Assembly (NCBI GenBank): GCA_003505795.1
Contig: DNXT01000108.1
Coordinates: forward strand, 1-7,447
Reading direction: 5' to 3'
DNA from: Lysobacteraceae bacterium
Lineage (GTDB): Bacteria; Pseudomonadota; Gammaproteobacteria; Xanthomonadales; Xanthomonadaceae
DNA length: 7,447 nt
The notes below the pieces were generated by a model. It did no database searches. It saw only the letters and a program-made list of their open reading frames with translations, and was not told the DNA's origin. Made by a program: the position numbers and the translations under genes. Shown here piece after piece: positions 1 through 6,499 of this stretch (the first letter of the stretch is position 1; every line of letters starts with the position of its first letter).

Positions 1-79
1 AAGCCGCGCGGCGCCGGCTCCGTGCCGCCGGCGGTCAATCCTCCGGGACGCTGCCCGGGACGCGCCGGTACTGCGTTGC

Positions 80-116
80 GCGCCTTGCCCGGGCGGCCCA
101 AGCCTGGGCAAGGCGC
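80..116. repeat. 15-bp inverted repeat (hairpin)
   Basis: The arms 80-94 and 102-116 pair over 15 positions, with one G-T (G-U in RNA) pair and a 7-base loop (95-101). There is no run of T after either arm, so it is not a textbook intrinsic terminator. It may help end transcription of an upstream gene outside the window, or act as a dispersed extragenic palindrome. Confidence 0.55.
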
Positions 117-268
117 AGGCCTTGTCTCGACGTGTCCCAGGCAGCTTCGCGCACATGAAAAAATCTGAGGCGGAGCGGGGCGGGTGCGAGTCGCTGAACG
201 GGGACGGGCTTGCCTGGGCCGCGATCGACCCCCATCTGTCGGAGAGCGCCTGCGGCAGAGGTTCCAGC

Positions 269-301
269 CCCCGACCGGCCTTTCGGCAAGGCCGGTCGGG
301 G
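269..301. repeat. 14-bp perfect inverted repeat (hairpin)
   Basis: The arm 269-282 is exactly complementary to 288-301 and flanks a 5-base loop (TCGGC, 283-287). The stem is very GC-rich and would be extremely stable. It ends 29 nt upstream of the -10 box of the iscA-like gene. No T-tract follows, so a Rho-independent terminator is possible but not proven. An insulating or REP-like extragenic element is the alternative. Confidence 0.6.
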
Positions 302-330
302 TTGCGGCCCCTGCCAGCGGTTCCTCTCTC

Positions 331-336
331 TATAAT
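331..336 (+). promoter_or_regulatory. Probable -10 box of the iscA-like gene
   Basis: A perfect TATAAT sits at 331-336, 27 nt before the ATG at 364, giving a leader of roughly 20 nt. No good -35 lies at the ideal 17-bp spacing (308-313 reads CCCCTG), and the nearest TTG-containing hexamer (302-307) is too far. The GGAG at 351-354 serves as ribosome binding site, 9 nt before the ATG. A sigma-70-type promoter with a weak -35 is the simplest reading. Confidence 0.6.
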
Positions 337-363
337 CGTCAAGTCCGTCCGGAGTCGTCGTCC

Positions 364-714
364 ATGGCCGTCACCCTCACCCCCATCGCCCACGAGCGCG
401 TGCAGCGTTTCGTCCAGCAGACCCCCGGCACGCTCGGGCTGCGCTTCGGCGTCACCCGCACCGGCTGCTCCGGCTGGGGCCACGTGACCGAGCTGGCGCG
501 CGAGCAGCGCGAAGGCGATGCCGTGTTCGAGCAGGACGGCGTGCGCATCTTCGTCGACGCGCAGAGCCTGCCGCTGGTGGACGGCACCCGGATCGACTTC
601 GGCAAGCACGGCCTGAGCGAGACCTTCACCTTCCAGAACCCCAACGCCACCGCCGAGTGCGGCTGCGGCGAGAGCTTTACAACGGACGATTCACACCGTC
701 TCGTGGAGTCCTAG
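364..714 (+). CDS. iscA: A-type iron-sulfur cluster carrier, IscA/SufA (HesB) family
   Basis: The protein has 116 residues. The family are small cytoplasmic proteins that accept Fe-S clusters from the assembly scaffold and pass them to client enzymes. The three cluster-binding cysteines are present: Cys35 in a TGCSG motif and Cys99 and Cys101 in ECGCGESF. The whole length aligns by eye with E. coli IscA (GLRFGV-TRTGCSG, VDG-TRIDFGKHGL, NPNATAECGCGESF), so it is closer to IscA than to ErpA. I chose the ATG at 364 because it follows a GGAG at 9 nt and the TATAAT box; the longer frame upstream has no family similarity. Oddity: about 11 residues follow the usual ESF end (TTDDSHRLVES), and the stop lies inside a small hairpin where foreign AT-rich DNA begins. 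The tail may be native or may have been altered by insertion of the adjacent element. Confidence 0.9.
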   Translation: MAVTLTPIAHERVQRFVQQTPGTLGLRFGVTRTGCSGWGHVTELAREQREGDAVFEQDGVRIFVDAQSLPLVDGTRIDFGKHGLSETFTFQNPNATAECGCGESFTTDDSHRLVES

Positions 715-723
715 TCGGACTCT
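705..723 (+). terminator. Weak terminator-like hairpin at the iscA stop
   Basis: GAGTCC (706-711) pairs with GGACTC (717-722) around a 5-base loop (TAGTC), and G705-T723 can add a wobble pair. The stop codon TAG lies at the start of the loop. The following AATTTGTTG is only weakly T-rich. It may end iscA transcription, or it may be the symmetric core of an attachment site for the adjacent integrase element. Confidence 0.35.
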
Positions 724-794
724 AATTTGTTGAATATTTAAGAATTTTCTTGTCCAATGACGTCCCGGGAGATCGCGGGAGGTCTCGCAGGTGT

Positions 795-843
795 GGGGGT
801 ATTTGAGGGGGGGCGTCGCTAAGGCCGGGGGTACGATACCCCC
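795..843 (+). promoter_or_regulatory. GGGGGTA repeats upstream of the integrase relic (possible arm-type/regulatory sites)
   Basis: GGGGGTA occurs directly at 795-801 and 827-833 and inverted (TACCCCC) at 837-843; the last two form a 7-bp palindrome around CGA. As I recall, G-rich GGGGGTA-type words are common just upstream of P4/DUF4102-type integrase genes. They could be integrase arm-binding or autoregulatory sites. The repeats are visible in the sequence; the role is inferred. Confidence 0.4.
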
Positions 844-867
844 AATGCGGATGCGAGGATCTTCATC

Positions 868-1605
868 ATGGCCGTGGACAAGTTGACCGCGCTGCGAGTG
901 CGGAACGCTTCGCCGGGCAAGCACATGATGGCGGTGGCCTGTATCTGGACGTCAAGACGAACGGTGCGCGCTACTGGCGGATGAAATATCGCTACGGCGG
1001 GCGCGAGCGCTTGATGGCCTTTGGGGTCTATCCAGACGTTTCACTTGCGCAGGCGCGCAAGCGCCGCGAGAAGGCAAAGGCGCTGATCCGCGATGGCATC
1101 GATCCTAACGAAGTCAGGCGACAGAGTCTCATCGCGACTGCGACAAGCCTGACTAACAGCTTTGAAGCCGTGGCCGCGAATGAATTTCCATCCGCGGTGT
1201 TCGATGGACCGAGCGCCATCGAAAGAACCTGGTGGCGCAGTTGGAGCGGGATGCGTTTCCGAAGCTCGGGCGTCGCCCGGTCACAGCGTTGACGCCCACC
1301 GAGATCCTCCCCGTACTGAGGGAGACAGAAGCACGTGGGTCGCTGGACTCTGCGGGAAGGCTGCTGCAACGGATACGAACGGCGCTCAACTACGCAGTTT
1401 CCACAGGGCGGATAGAAAACAATCCCGTTCGCGATCCGGACGGGGCACTGACGCCGCCTGTGCGTGGACATTTCGCCGCTCTTCCTCGGGCGAAGGTACC
1501 TGATTTCCTGAATGCCTTAGCGAAGTACCTGGCAATCCCGAGACGCGCATCGCGTTGCATCTGATTCTCCTGGCCTTCGTGAGGAGCGGCGAAGTGCGCG
1601 AAGCG
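868..1605 (+). pseudogene. P4-type tyrosine integrase (DUF4102), frameshifted and C-terminally truncated
   Basis: It begins at ATG 868 after a GAGG at 855-858. The reconstructed product reads MAVDKLTALRVRNASPGKH, then continues one frame over as DGGGLYLDV and MKYRYGGRERLMAFGVYPDV, the DUF4102 N-terminal domain of P4-like integrases. Three frame changes are needed: near 925, between about 1185 and 1205, and near 1530. The middle part (VAQLERDAFPKLGRRPV, about 1232 on) is the core-binding domain. The last recognisable part (HLILLAFVRSGEVREA) holds the first catalytic Arg. Homology stops at about 1605, so the HxxR and Tyr parts of the active site are missing. It would have catalysed site-specific integration of an island, but cannot now. 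Its place directly behind iscA marks the left end of the element. Confidence 0.88.
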
Positions 1606-1964
1606 CTGTCGACCATGTGGCTCGCTTCAGTGGCGTCCTGCTCATACACACGCATCGAGACCACGCGCGAGGCGGAGGCCTCGTTGCGCAGCAGCGACCT
1701 AGCGGACCGACCACTCAGCGCGTTGCTGGTCAGCGTGTTGCCACTGATGTCTTCCTGCAGGCTGCCCATGAACGCCGATGTGCGGTTCGGCGCCAGCCGC
1801 GCCTGGTCCATCGCCACGTTGCCCATGCTGACGTTGCCTGTAGCGGCAGCGCCGGTGGCGCCCGAGAGCGCAGCTTGCAGGCCAGACAGCCCGCCGACCA
1901 GCGCCGTCCCGAAGTTCTCCATGCGTTTGAGCGCAGACCATGCGATAAACGGGACGCTTATCAT
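1605..1964 (-). pseudogene. Fragment of conjugal transfer protein TraG (F-type mating-pair protein)
   Basis: The minus-strand translation starts MISVPFIAWSALKRMENFG and runs through a Gly/Ala/Ser-rich stretch (GGLSGLQAALSGATGAAATG) and NVSMGNVAMDQ to about residue 120. This resembles the middle of TraG-type proteins of conjugative plasmids and integrative elements: the last membrane segment followed by the start of the cytoplasmic/periplasmic tail. An in-frame TAA lies just upstream of the ATG, so the N-terminal half is gone. At 1605 the frame runs into antisense integrase sequence, so the C-terminal half is gone too. TraG is about 900 or more residues in F-type systems; only about 120 remain. 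It is a relic with no expected function, and evidence of a former conjugative element. Assignment is by recognition of sequence style, without a search. Confidence 0.7.
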
Positions 1965-1979
1965 AACGGGAGCGGGTTA

Positions 1980-2034
1980 CCGCCTTTATGGGTGCGAAGG
2001 CGGCGAGGGCGCACGGAACGAGCCCGGGCGCCCT
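1980..2034 (-). terminator. Two tandem hairpins after the receptor gene (candidate terminator)
   Basis: Directly downstream of the receptor stop (minus strand) lie two 7-bp hairpins: 2006-2012 with 2028-2034, and 1980-1986 with 1997-2003. Neither has a run of U after it on the minus strand, so intrinsic termination is uncertain. No other terminator candidate is seen between the receptor and the TraG relic. Confidence 0.3.
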
Positions 2035-2046
2035 TAGTTGCCGCAT

Positions 2047-4521
2047 TCAGAACCGGTAGTGCATGGTCAGCATGCCGTTGCGCGGCTCGCCATAGACGTT
2101 GCTCGGGAAGGTGATGCTGCCGGTGATCGCGTTATAGTAGGTCTTGTCGAGCACGTTGTTGAGATTCAGCCTGAAATCCAGTTTCTCACTGGCCTGATAG
2201 CCGACCAGCAGGTCGACCAGCGCATAGCTGTCCTGTTCCACCCGATAGGCGATGCCGCTGCTGGTGCCCTGGTTGAAGATGTCGTCTTGCCAATAGGCTG
2301 ACGCCCCTACGCGCCAGCGTTCCAGCTCGCCGGTCAACTGGTAGGTGCTGGAGAGCTTGAGCAGGCGGCGCGGGGTGTCGGTGTCAAACAGCTGCCCGAC
2401 GTTGAGCGGGTTGGCATCGCGGCGATAGCGGGCGTTGGTGTAGGTGTAGCCCGCGCCGATCTGCCAGTTCGGGTTCAGCGCGCCTTGTACTTCCAGTTCG
2501 AAGCCCTCGCTACGTACCAGCCCGGCGGAGGCGTAGCAGACCGTGCTCGGATAGCTGCCACATACGGTCTGGTCGGCCAGCCGGTAGGCACGATCGGCCT
2601 GGTCGAGTCGGAACACCGCTGCCGAAGCATTCAGGGCGCCGTCGAAATACTCGCCCTTGATGCCGATCTCGTAGTTCTTGCCTTGAATAGGATCGAGCAG
2701 GGTGTTGTTGGCGCTCAGGTAGTTCTGCGGCTTGAAGATGTCGGTGTAGCTGGCATAGACCGAGTGCTGCCGGCCGATGTCGTAGATCAAGCCGGCGTAC
2801 TGGGTCACGTTGCGGGTGACGCTGTACTGATTGTGCGTGACCAGGGAAGGGGTTTCGGCGATGAAGCCGGGATACGTGCGGACCGCGTCACTGTAGTCGT
2901 ACCAATCCAGTCGCGCCCCCACGATCAGCTTGAGTGGATCGGCCAGGTTGAAACGCGCGGTCGCGTAGGCGCTTTTCTGTTCGATATCCGAGTCCAGCCA
3001 GTCGCGAAGCGGGATGTGCGGGTCGGCGATCGCATGCGGATCCCAGTCGTAAAGATCCATGCCGCTGGCCAGGACGAGTCCCTGGCGACTTCCGCCATCG
3101 AAGTCCACCTTGCGATAGCTGGCGCCGAACACTAGATCGTGCCTGCGTCCCATTAAGCTGAAGGGGCCGGACACATAGAGGTCGTAGCTGTCCTGCTTTT
3201 CCTCGTGCTTGTTGCGGGCGCCGTACTGTGTATAGAGTCCGCTGAGCACGGACAGGCCGATGTAATGGCCCTGCATGTTGAAATCGGCATCGGCGTGGTA
3301 GGCCGACAACTGCATCCGCCAGCCGCTGTCAAAACGGTGTTCCAGACCGGTGAAGAACGAGGTGGTGTCCTTGTCCCAGTATTCCCAGTCGTCGGCGTAA
3401 GAAGTCGAGCGCGGCAGGTGGAGGTCGCTGCCATCGGCGGCGACGGGCAGGCCAGTGAAACCGTTCCCGCCCAGCACATCCTGCTGGTACAGCGCACTGA
3501 GGGTCAGCAGGGTGCGCGGCCCGAGATCTTTTTCGACGATTCCGTAGAGCAGCTTGCGGTCGCTCTTCTCGCGGTCCTTGTAGCTTCCCTCGTCCTGGTA
3601 GGCCGCGACCACCCGGCCGCGCAGGCTGCCGTCCGTGCTCAGCGGACCGGAGGCGTCCAGTTCGGTTCGGTAGCGATCCCAGTTGCCGACGCTGGTGGTG
3701 ATCGAGGCCTGGGTTTGCTGGGTCGGCCGCTTGCGCACCAGGTTGACCGCCGCAGCGGGATTGCCCGCGCCCTGGACCAGGCCGGTGGCGCCGCGCACGA
3801 TCTCCACATGGTCGTAGACCGCCATGTCGGTGGCCAGCAGGTCCTGGCTGAGGTTAGAGCTGTCCAGGCTCACCGGCAGGCCGTCGTACATGATGTTGTC
3901 CACGTACATGCCGCGCGCATAGAAGGAGGCACGCGCCGGCCCGAAGCGGCGATAGGTCAGTCCCGGCGCGCTTTGCACCACGTCGTTGACCGTGGACAGC
4001 CCCTGGTCCTCGATGCGTTGCCGGGTGATGACCGTGACCGCCTGTGGCGTCTGGCGCATCGACAGGTCGAGCTTGGTGGCGGTGGTCATGGCCGGGGTGG
4101 TGTAGGAGCCGCTGCCTTCGGTCGTGGTGCTGCGATAGGCCAGGGCAGTCACATTCAGCGGTGCCAGCGTCACTGCCGTACTCGAACCCGGGACGGCCGG
4201 CTCGACCGTAACCAGGCTTCCCTCGAAACGCCCGGTCAGTCCGCTTCCCGCCAGCAGGCGTTCGAGCGCCTGCCGCGGGCTGAGGCTGCCCGAGACGGCC
4301 GGTGCGTTCTTGCCGGATACCACGACCTGCGACACCGCAAGCGGGATGCGCGTCTGCAACGACCATTGGTTGAGCGCCTGTGGCAGCGGCTGGGCGGCGA
4401 TGCTGATCTGCATCGGCGCGCCTGGCGCCTGGCCTGCCTGCTGGGCGGACAACGGTGCTGCGCCCATCGACATGGCCAAGGCCAGCACGAGCGGTGCCGG
4501 TCGCATAGAAAGGTGGTTCAT
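2047..4521 (-). CDS. TonB-dependent siderophore receptor with STN signalling domain (FpvA/FhuE-like transducer)
   Basis: The protein has 824 residues. It is an outer-membrane receptor that imports a ferric siderophore using TonB energy and also signals its presence inward. Order: signal peptide about 1-26 (hydrophobic LVLALAMSMG, cut after PLSA); STN domain about 38-108 (ISIAAQPLPQALNQWS start); possible TonB-box area about 119-127 (LAPLNVTAL); plug about 150-262 (TPQAVTVITRQRIEDQ, SAPGLTYRRFGP, VEIVRGATGL); then a barrel ending in the terminal Phe of LTMHYRF. Cys654 and Cys662 probably form a loop disulfide. The plug resembles FpvA and FhuE, so a hydroxamate or mixed siderophore is plausible but unproven. 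I prefer ATG 4521 (GGAG 8 nt upstream) over a TTG one codon earlier. It is the third gene of the sigma/FecR unit, 136 nt after fecR, and may also have its own FecI-dependent promoter. Confidence 0.93.
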   Translation of the reverse strand: MNHLSMRPAPLVLALAMSMGAAPLSAQQAGQAPGAPMQISIAAQPLPQALNQWSLQTRIPLAVSQVVVSGKNAPAVSGSLSPRQALERLLAGSGLTGRFEGSLVTVEPAVPGSSTAVTLAPLNVTALAYRSTTTEGSGSYTTPAMTTATKLDLSMRQTPQAVTVITRQRIEDQGLSTVNDVVQSAPGLTYRRFGPARASFYARGMYVDNIMYDGLPVSLDSSNLSQDLLATDMAVYDHVEIVRGATGLVQGAGNPAAAVNLVRKRPTQQTQASITTSVGNWDRYRTELDASGPLSTDGSLRGRVVAAYQDEGSYKDREKSDRKLLYGIVEKDLGPRTLLTLSALYQQDVLGGNGFTGLPVAADGSDLHLPRSTSYADDWEYWDKDTTSFFTGLEHRFDSGWRMQLSAYHADADFNMQGHYIGLSVLSGLYTQYGARNKHEEKQDSYDLYVSGPFSLMGRRHDLVFGASYRKVDFDGGSRQGLVLASGMDLYDWDPHAIADPHIPLRDWLDSDIEQKSAYATARFNLADPLKLIVGARLDWYDYSDAVRTYPGFIAETPSLVTHNQYSVTRNVTQYAGLIYDIGRQHSVYASYTDIFKPQNYLSANNTLLDPIQGKNYEIGIKGEYFDGALNASAAVFRLDQADRAYRLADQTVCGSYPSTVCYASAGLVRSEGFELEVQGALNPNWQIGAGYTYTNARYRRDANPLNVGQLFDTDTPRRLLKLSSTYQLTGELERWRVGASAYWQDDIFNQGTSSGIAYRVEQDSYALVDLLVGYQASEKLDFRLNLNNVLDKTYYNAITGSITFPSNVYGEPRNGMLTMHYRF

Positions 4522-4657
4522 CAACTTTGCTCCAAGGGATCAATCGGTCTTACCGGTGTAGACGCAGAAAGACGGCCTGACCCTGTAAGGAGCGAGGGTT
4601 TCATCGCCTGGCGCTCACCTACAGGCGCTGGCGTGCCATGCCGGGTACGCCCAGGGG
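4522..4657 (-). other. Leader between the FecR-type gene and the receptor gene
   Basis: This 136-nt gap is long compared with the 4-nt overlap of the sigma and fecR genes, and in Fec/Fpv systems such a gap usually holds the sigma-dependent promoter of the receptor gene. It contains a GAAAC word (minus strand, 4602-4598), a CGTC word (4574-4571) and a small stem (AACCCT/CAGGGT). The GAAAC-CGTC spacing is 23 nt, too long for a normal ECF promoter, so no exact promoter is called. The receptor ribosome binding site (GGAG) lies at its end. Confidence 0.35.
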
Positions 4658-5776
4658 CTATTGGGCCGGGAGCAGTTCGGTCACGTTTCCGGTCTGGCGC
4701 AGGCGCACGGGCAGGACGCGCGGCAGCGCCCGCCGCAGCGTGGCCGGATCCATGGGATCGAAGGTTCCGCTCAGCCGCAGCGCGGCAACGGCGGGGTCGC
4801 GCACCAGCATGCCTGTGCGACCGTAGCGCTCGAATTCGGCGATGGCCTGGCGCAGGGGGACGTCGACGAAGCTGACGCGCTGTGCGCTCCAAGGGGCGAT
4901 ACCGGTCGCCGGGACGCTGCCGACCTTGCCGAGCACGCCCTGCGGATCGCTTGTGACCTGCTGGCCCGCGACCAGCAGCACCGAGGCGCGCCCATGCATG
5001 GCGGAGTCGGTCTGTGCGCCGGGGCGGCCCACGTCAACCTTGCCTTGCTCGACCGCCACCTGCACACCGTCGCTGCCGGGGATGCCCGGGGTATGCCGCA
5101 CCGAAAATCGGGTGCCCACCACGGTCACGCGCAATGGCCCGGCGAGCACCTGGAAGGGACGCCGGGCGTCGGCCTGCACTGCAAACAGGGCCTGGCCATC
5201 CAGTAGTCTGGCTTGGCGCCGATGCCGGTAATAGGTGACTTCGATACGGGTGGCGGTATCGAGCCGCAGCCGGGTGCCGTCCGGCAAGGGAATGTCCCGT
5301 TGCTGGCCGCGTTCGGTGCTGAACGACTGAACGAATACTGGCCGATCCTGGTCGTGCTGCCAGAATCGCCAGCCTATGCAGACCACGAGCGCTGCAATGC
5401 TGGCCGCCGCCAGCAGCGGCCACAGCACCCGATGCCCTCTTGGCCCGGCGGCGCGGGCAGGCTGGCGCGGGCGGGCGGGCGGCGGTGCCGGAATAGGCCG
5501 GTCCGGTTTCACGGGAGTCCCAGATGGCTGCGCAAGCCTCTCGTCGTGCTCGAGCTGTCGACGCATCCGCATCACCAGCTCTTGGGGCAGGTCGTCCAAG
5601 CGGGCCCACTGCAACTGGCAACGGGCATACATCTGCCCATGTCGCCGATCCGCGGCCAGCCACTGCTGAAAAGCGTCTTCCTGCGCATCGTTCCAACTCG
5701 CATCCCGGCGCTGTACGAACCAGGCCAAGGCCATTTCGCGCTGGCGTGCCGCGTTCTGATCACTGCCCGGGCTCAT
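4658..5776 (-). CDS. FecR-family anti-sigma regulator (inner-membrane signal transducer)
   Basis: The protein has 372 residues. It holds the partner ECF sigma factor and, on receiving the signal from the loaded receptor, releases or activates it. Order: cytoplasmic N-terminal sigma-binding domain (DUF4880 type) about 10-62 with the conserved Trp residues 19, 28, 40 and 57; a Pro/Arg-rich linker about 88-112; one transmembrane helix about 117-137 (VLWPLLAAASIAALVVCIGW); the periplasmic FecR domain about 150-228 (LPDGTRLRLDTATRIEV, GTRFSVR); and a C-terminal STN-like domain about 300-370 (VPLRQAIAEFERYG) expected to bind the receptor STN domain. Start: ATG at 5776 shares ATGA with the sigma stop, indicating translational coupling; a longer open frame upstream lies inside the sigma gene and has no family similarity. 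The length is slightly above the usual 320-340, through the linker. Whether it is split by self-cleavage, as FoxR and FpvR are, cannot be seen. Confidence 0.93.
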   Translation of the reverse strand: MSPGSDQNAARQREMALAWFVQRRDASWNDAQEDAFQQWLAADRRHGQMYARCQLQWARLDDLPQELVMRMRRQLEHDERLAQPSGTPVKPDRPIPAPPPARPRQPARAAGPRGHRVLWPLLAAASIAALVVCIGWRFWQHDQDRPVFVQSFSTERGQQRDIPLPDGTRLRLDTATRIEVTYYRHRRQARLLDGQALFAVQADARRPFQVLAGPLRVTVVGTRFSVRHTPGIPGSDGVQVAVEQGKVDVGRPGAQTDSAMHGRASVLLVAGQQVTSDPQGVLGKVGSVPATGIAPWSAQRVSFVDVPLRQAIAEFERYGRTGMLVRDPAVAALRLSGTFDPMDPATLRRALPRVLPVRLRQTGNVTELLPAQ

Positions 5777-6414
5777 GTGGGGTTTCCTTCCGAAAGCCTC
5801 GAATCGGTTTCCGCGTCCTTCGGGAACGCAGCAGGCTGCACGGTTTGCCCCGTCCTGGCCGCTCCGCCTCGGCGTGCCTGCGGGGGTCTGGTCACTTCGT
5901 CCAGCGTCTCCAGATGGTCCCAGCATGCCGCTAGTGCAACCCGGATATGCATTTCGACGGTCTTGACCGCGATGCCCATCCTCTGGGCGACATCGGCGTG
6001 GGTGAGCCCATCGAACTTGACGTACAGAAAAGCCTCGCGGCATCGAGGTGGAAGGGCCTCAACAATGGAAACGACTGCCTCGAAGCGCTGGCGCGCGGCC
6101 TGCGCTACTTCGGGTTCGAAAGCCTCCGGACCGGCTTGATCATCCGGATCAATGGATGGCTCGTCGGGCTCGGGCTTGCGTCCCTGGTCGCGCACGACAC
6201 CTCGGCGGAAATTGTCCACGACCAGGTTCCGCGCGGTCCGGTAGAGCAGAGCGCGTGGATTGTGGATGACCACGCCCGATTGCTCGGCTGCATAGACACG
6301 CGCATAACTTTCCTGCGCCAGGTCGGCTGCGGTCTCGCGATCACGAACCTTGCGGGTGAGGAAGTTGAGCAACTCCCGGTAATAAGTGTGGAACACCTGT
6401 ATGCCGCAGCCCAA
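5773..6414 (-). CDS. FecI-type ECF RNA polymerase sigma factor
   Basis: The protein has up to 213 residues. It directs RNA polymerase to iron-uptake promoters, most likely that of the adjacent receptor. The sigma-2 region spans about 8-72 (FHTYYRELLNFLTRKV, AADLAQESYARVY, NPRALLYRTARNLVVDNFRR) and the sigma-4 region about 106-166 (IVEALPPRCREAFLYVKFDG, HADVAQRMGIAVKTVEMHI); an acidic linker of about 30 residues lies between. Typical FecI proteins end soon after region 4 (about 170), while this one continues for some 42 Arg/Gly/Gln-rich residues. The start is uncertain: an in-frame TGA immediately precedes the TTG at 6414, no good ribosome binding site is visible, and a GTG at 6396 fits region 2 equally well and leaves room for a leader. 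The stop overlaps the FecR-type start by 4 nt. First gene of the three-gene iron-signalling unit. Confidence 0.92.
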   Translation of the reverse strand: MGCGIQVFHTYYRELLNFLTRKVRDRETAADLAQESYARVYAAEQSGVVIHNPRALLYRTARNLVVDNFRRGVVRDQGRKPEPDEPSIDPDDQAGPEAFEPEVAQAARQRFEAVVSIVEALPPRCREAFLYVKFDGLTHADVAQRMGIAVKTVEMHIRVALAACWDHLETLDEVTRPPQARRGGAARTGQTVQPAAFPKDAETDSRLSEGNPT

Positions 6415-6415
6415 T

Positions 6416-6434
6416 CAAAATGATAACCGTCGTC
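6416..6434 (-). promoter_or_regulatory. Fur-box-like sequence and -10-like hexamer at the sigma gene start
   Basis: On the plus strand, 6416-6434 matches the classical 19-bp Fur consensus (GATAATGATAATCATTATC) at 13 of 19 positions, with an unbroken core AATGATAA. On the minus strand the same place reads TATCAT (6425-6420), a fair -10 hexamer; no good -35 is seen. Overlap of the two would give iron repression of the sigma gene, as in other FecI/FpvI systems. It ends 2 nt before the TTG start, which favours the GTG at 6396 as real start, or a leaderless message. Confidence 0.4.
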
Positions 6435-6499
6435 TGGACAGGTTGGCTGGGAAGATGTGGCTGACCTGGTGCATTCCATCATGCGATGAATGCGGCCCA

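Larger units (their letters stand above)
1..363. other. Left intergenic region, no gene assigned
   Basis: I see no convincing gene here. The open frames on both strands are low-complexity, Arg/Pro/Gly/Ala-rich translations with no family resemblance. The plus frames from base 1 close by about 166 and could at most be the tail of a gene outside the window. The region contains two strong hairpins (80-116 and 269-301) and, at its right end, the promoter of the iscA-like gene. It is therefore best read as the space between an unseen upstream gene and iscA. Confidence 0.5.

Noticed and set aside
184..363. An upstream extension of the iscA reading frame.
   Set aside because: The extension is unlike any A-type carrier and crosses the hairpin and the TATAAT box; ATG 364 has a ribosome binding site.
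690..730. A tRNA gene or tRNA 3' end as the integrase target.
   Set aside because: No T-loop (GTTCRA-type) or CCA-flanked acceptor stem could be found on either strand.
1555..2114. Plus-strand open frames of 160 and 165 codons across the TraG relic.
   Set aside because: They are shadows of the minus-strand TraG fragment apart from their first few codons, which belong to the integrase relic.
4571..4602. A possible ECF promoter (GAAAC and CGTC words) before the receptor gene.
   Set aside because: The 23-nt spacing is too long for ECF sigma recognition, so only the gap itself is annotated.
3205..4875. A 556-codon open frame on the plus strand opposite the receptor and FecR genes.
   Set aside because: It is the antisense shadow of GC-rich coding sequence; the translation has no domain logic, while the minus strand encodes a clear receptor.
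5777..6043. An 89-codon N-terminal extension of the FecR-type protein.
   Set aside because: It lies inside the sigma gene, has no family similarity, and the ATGA overlap start at 5776 gives a standard FecR N-terminus.
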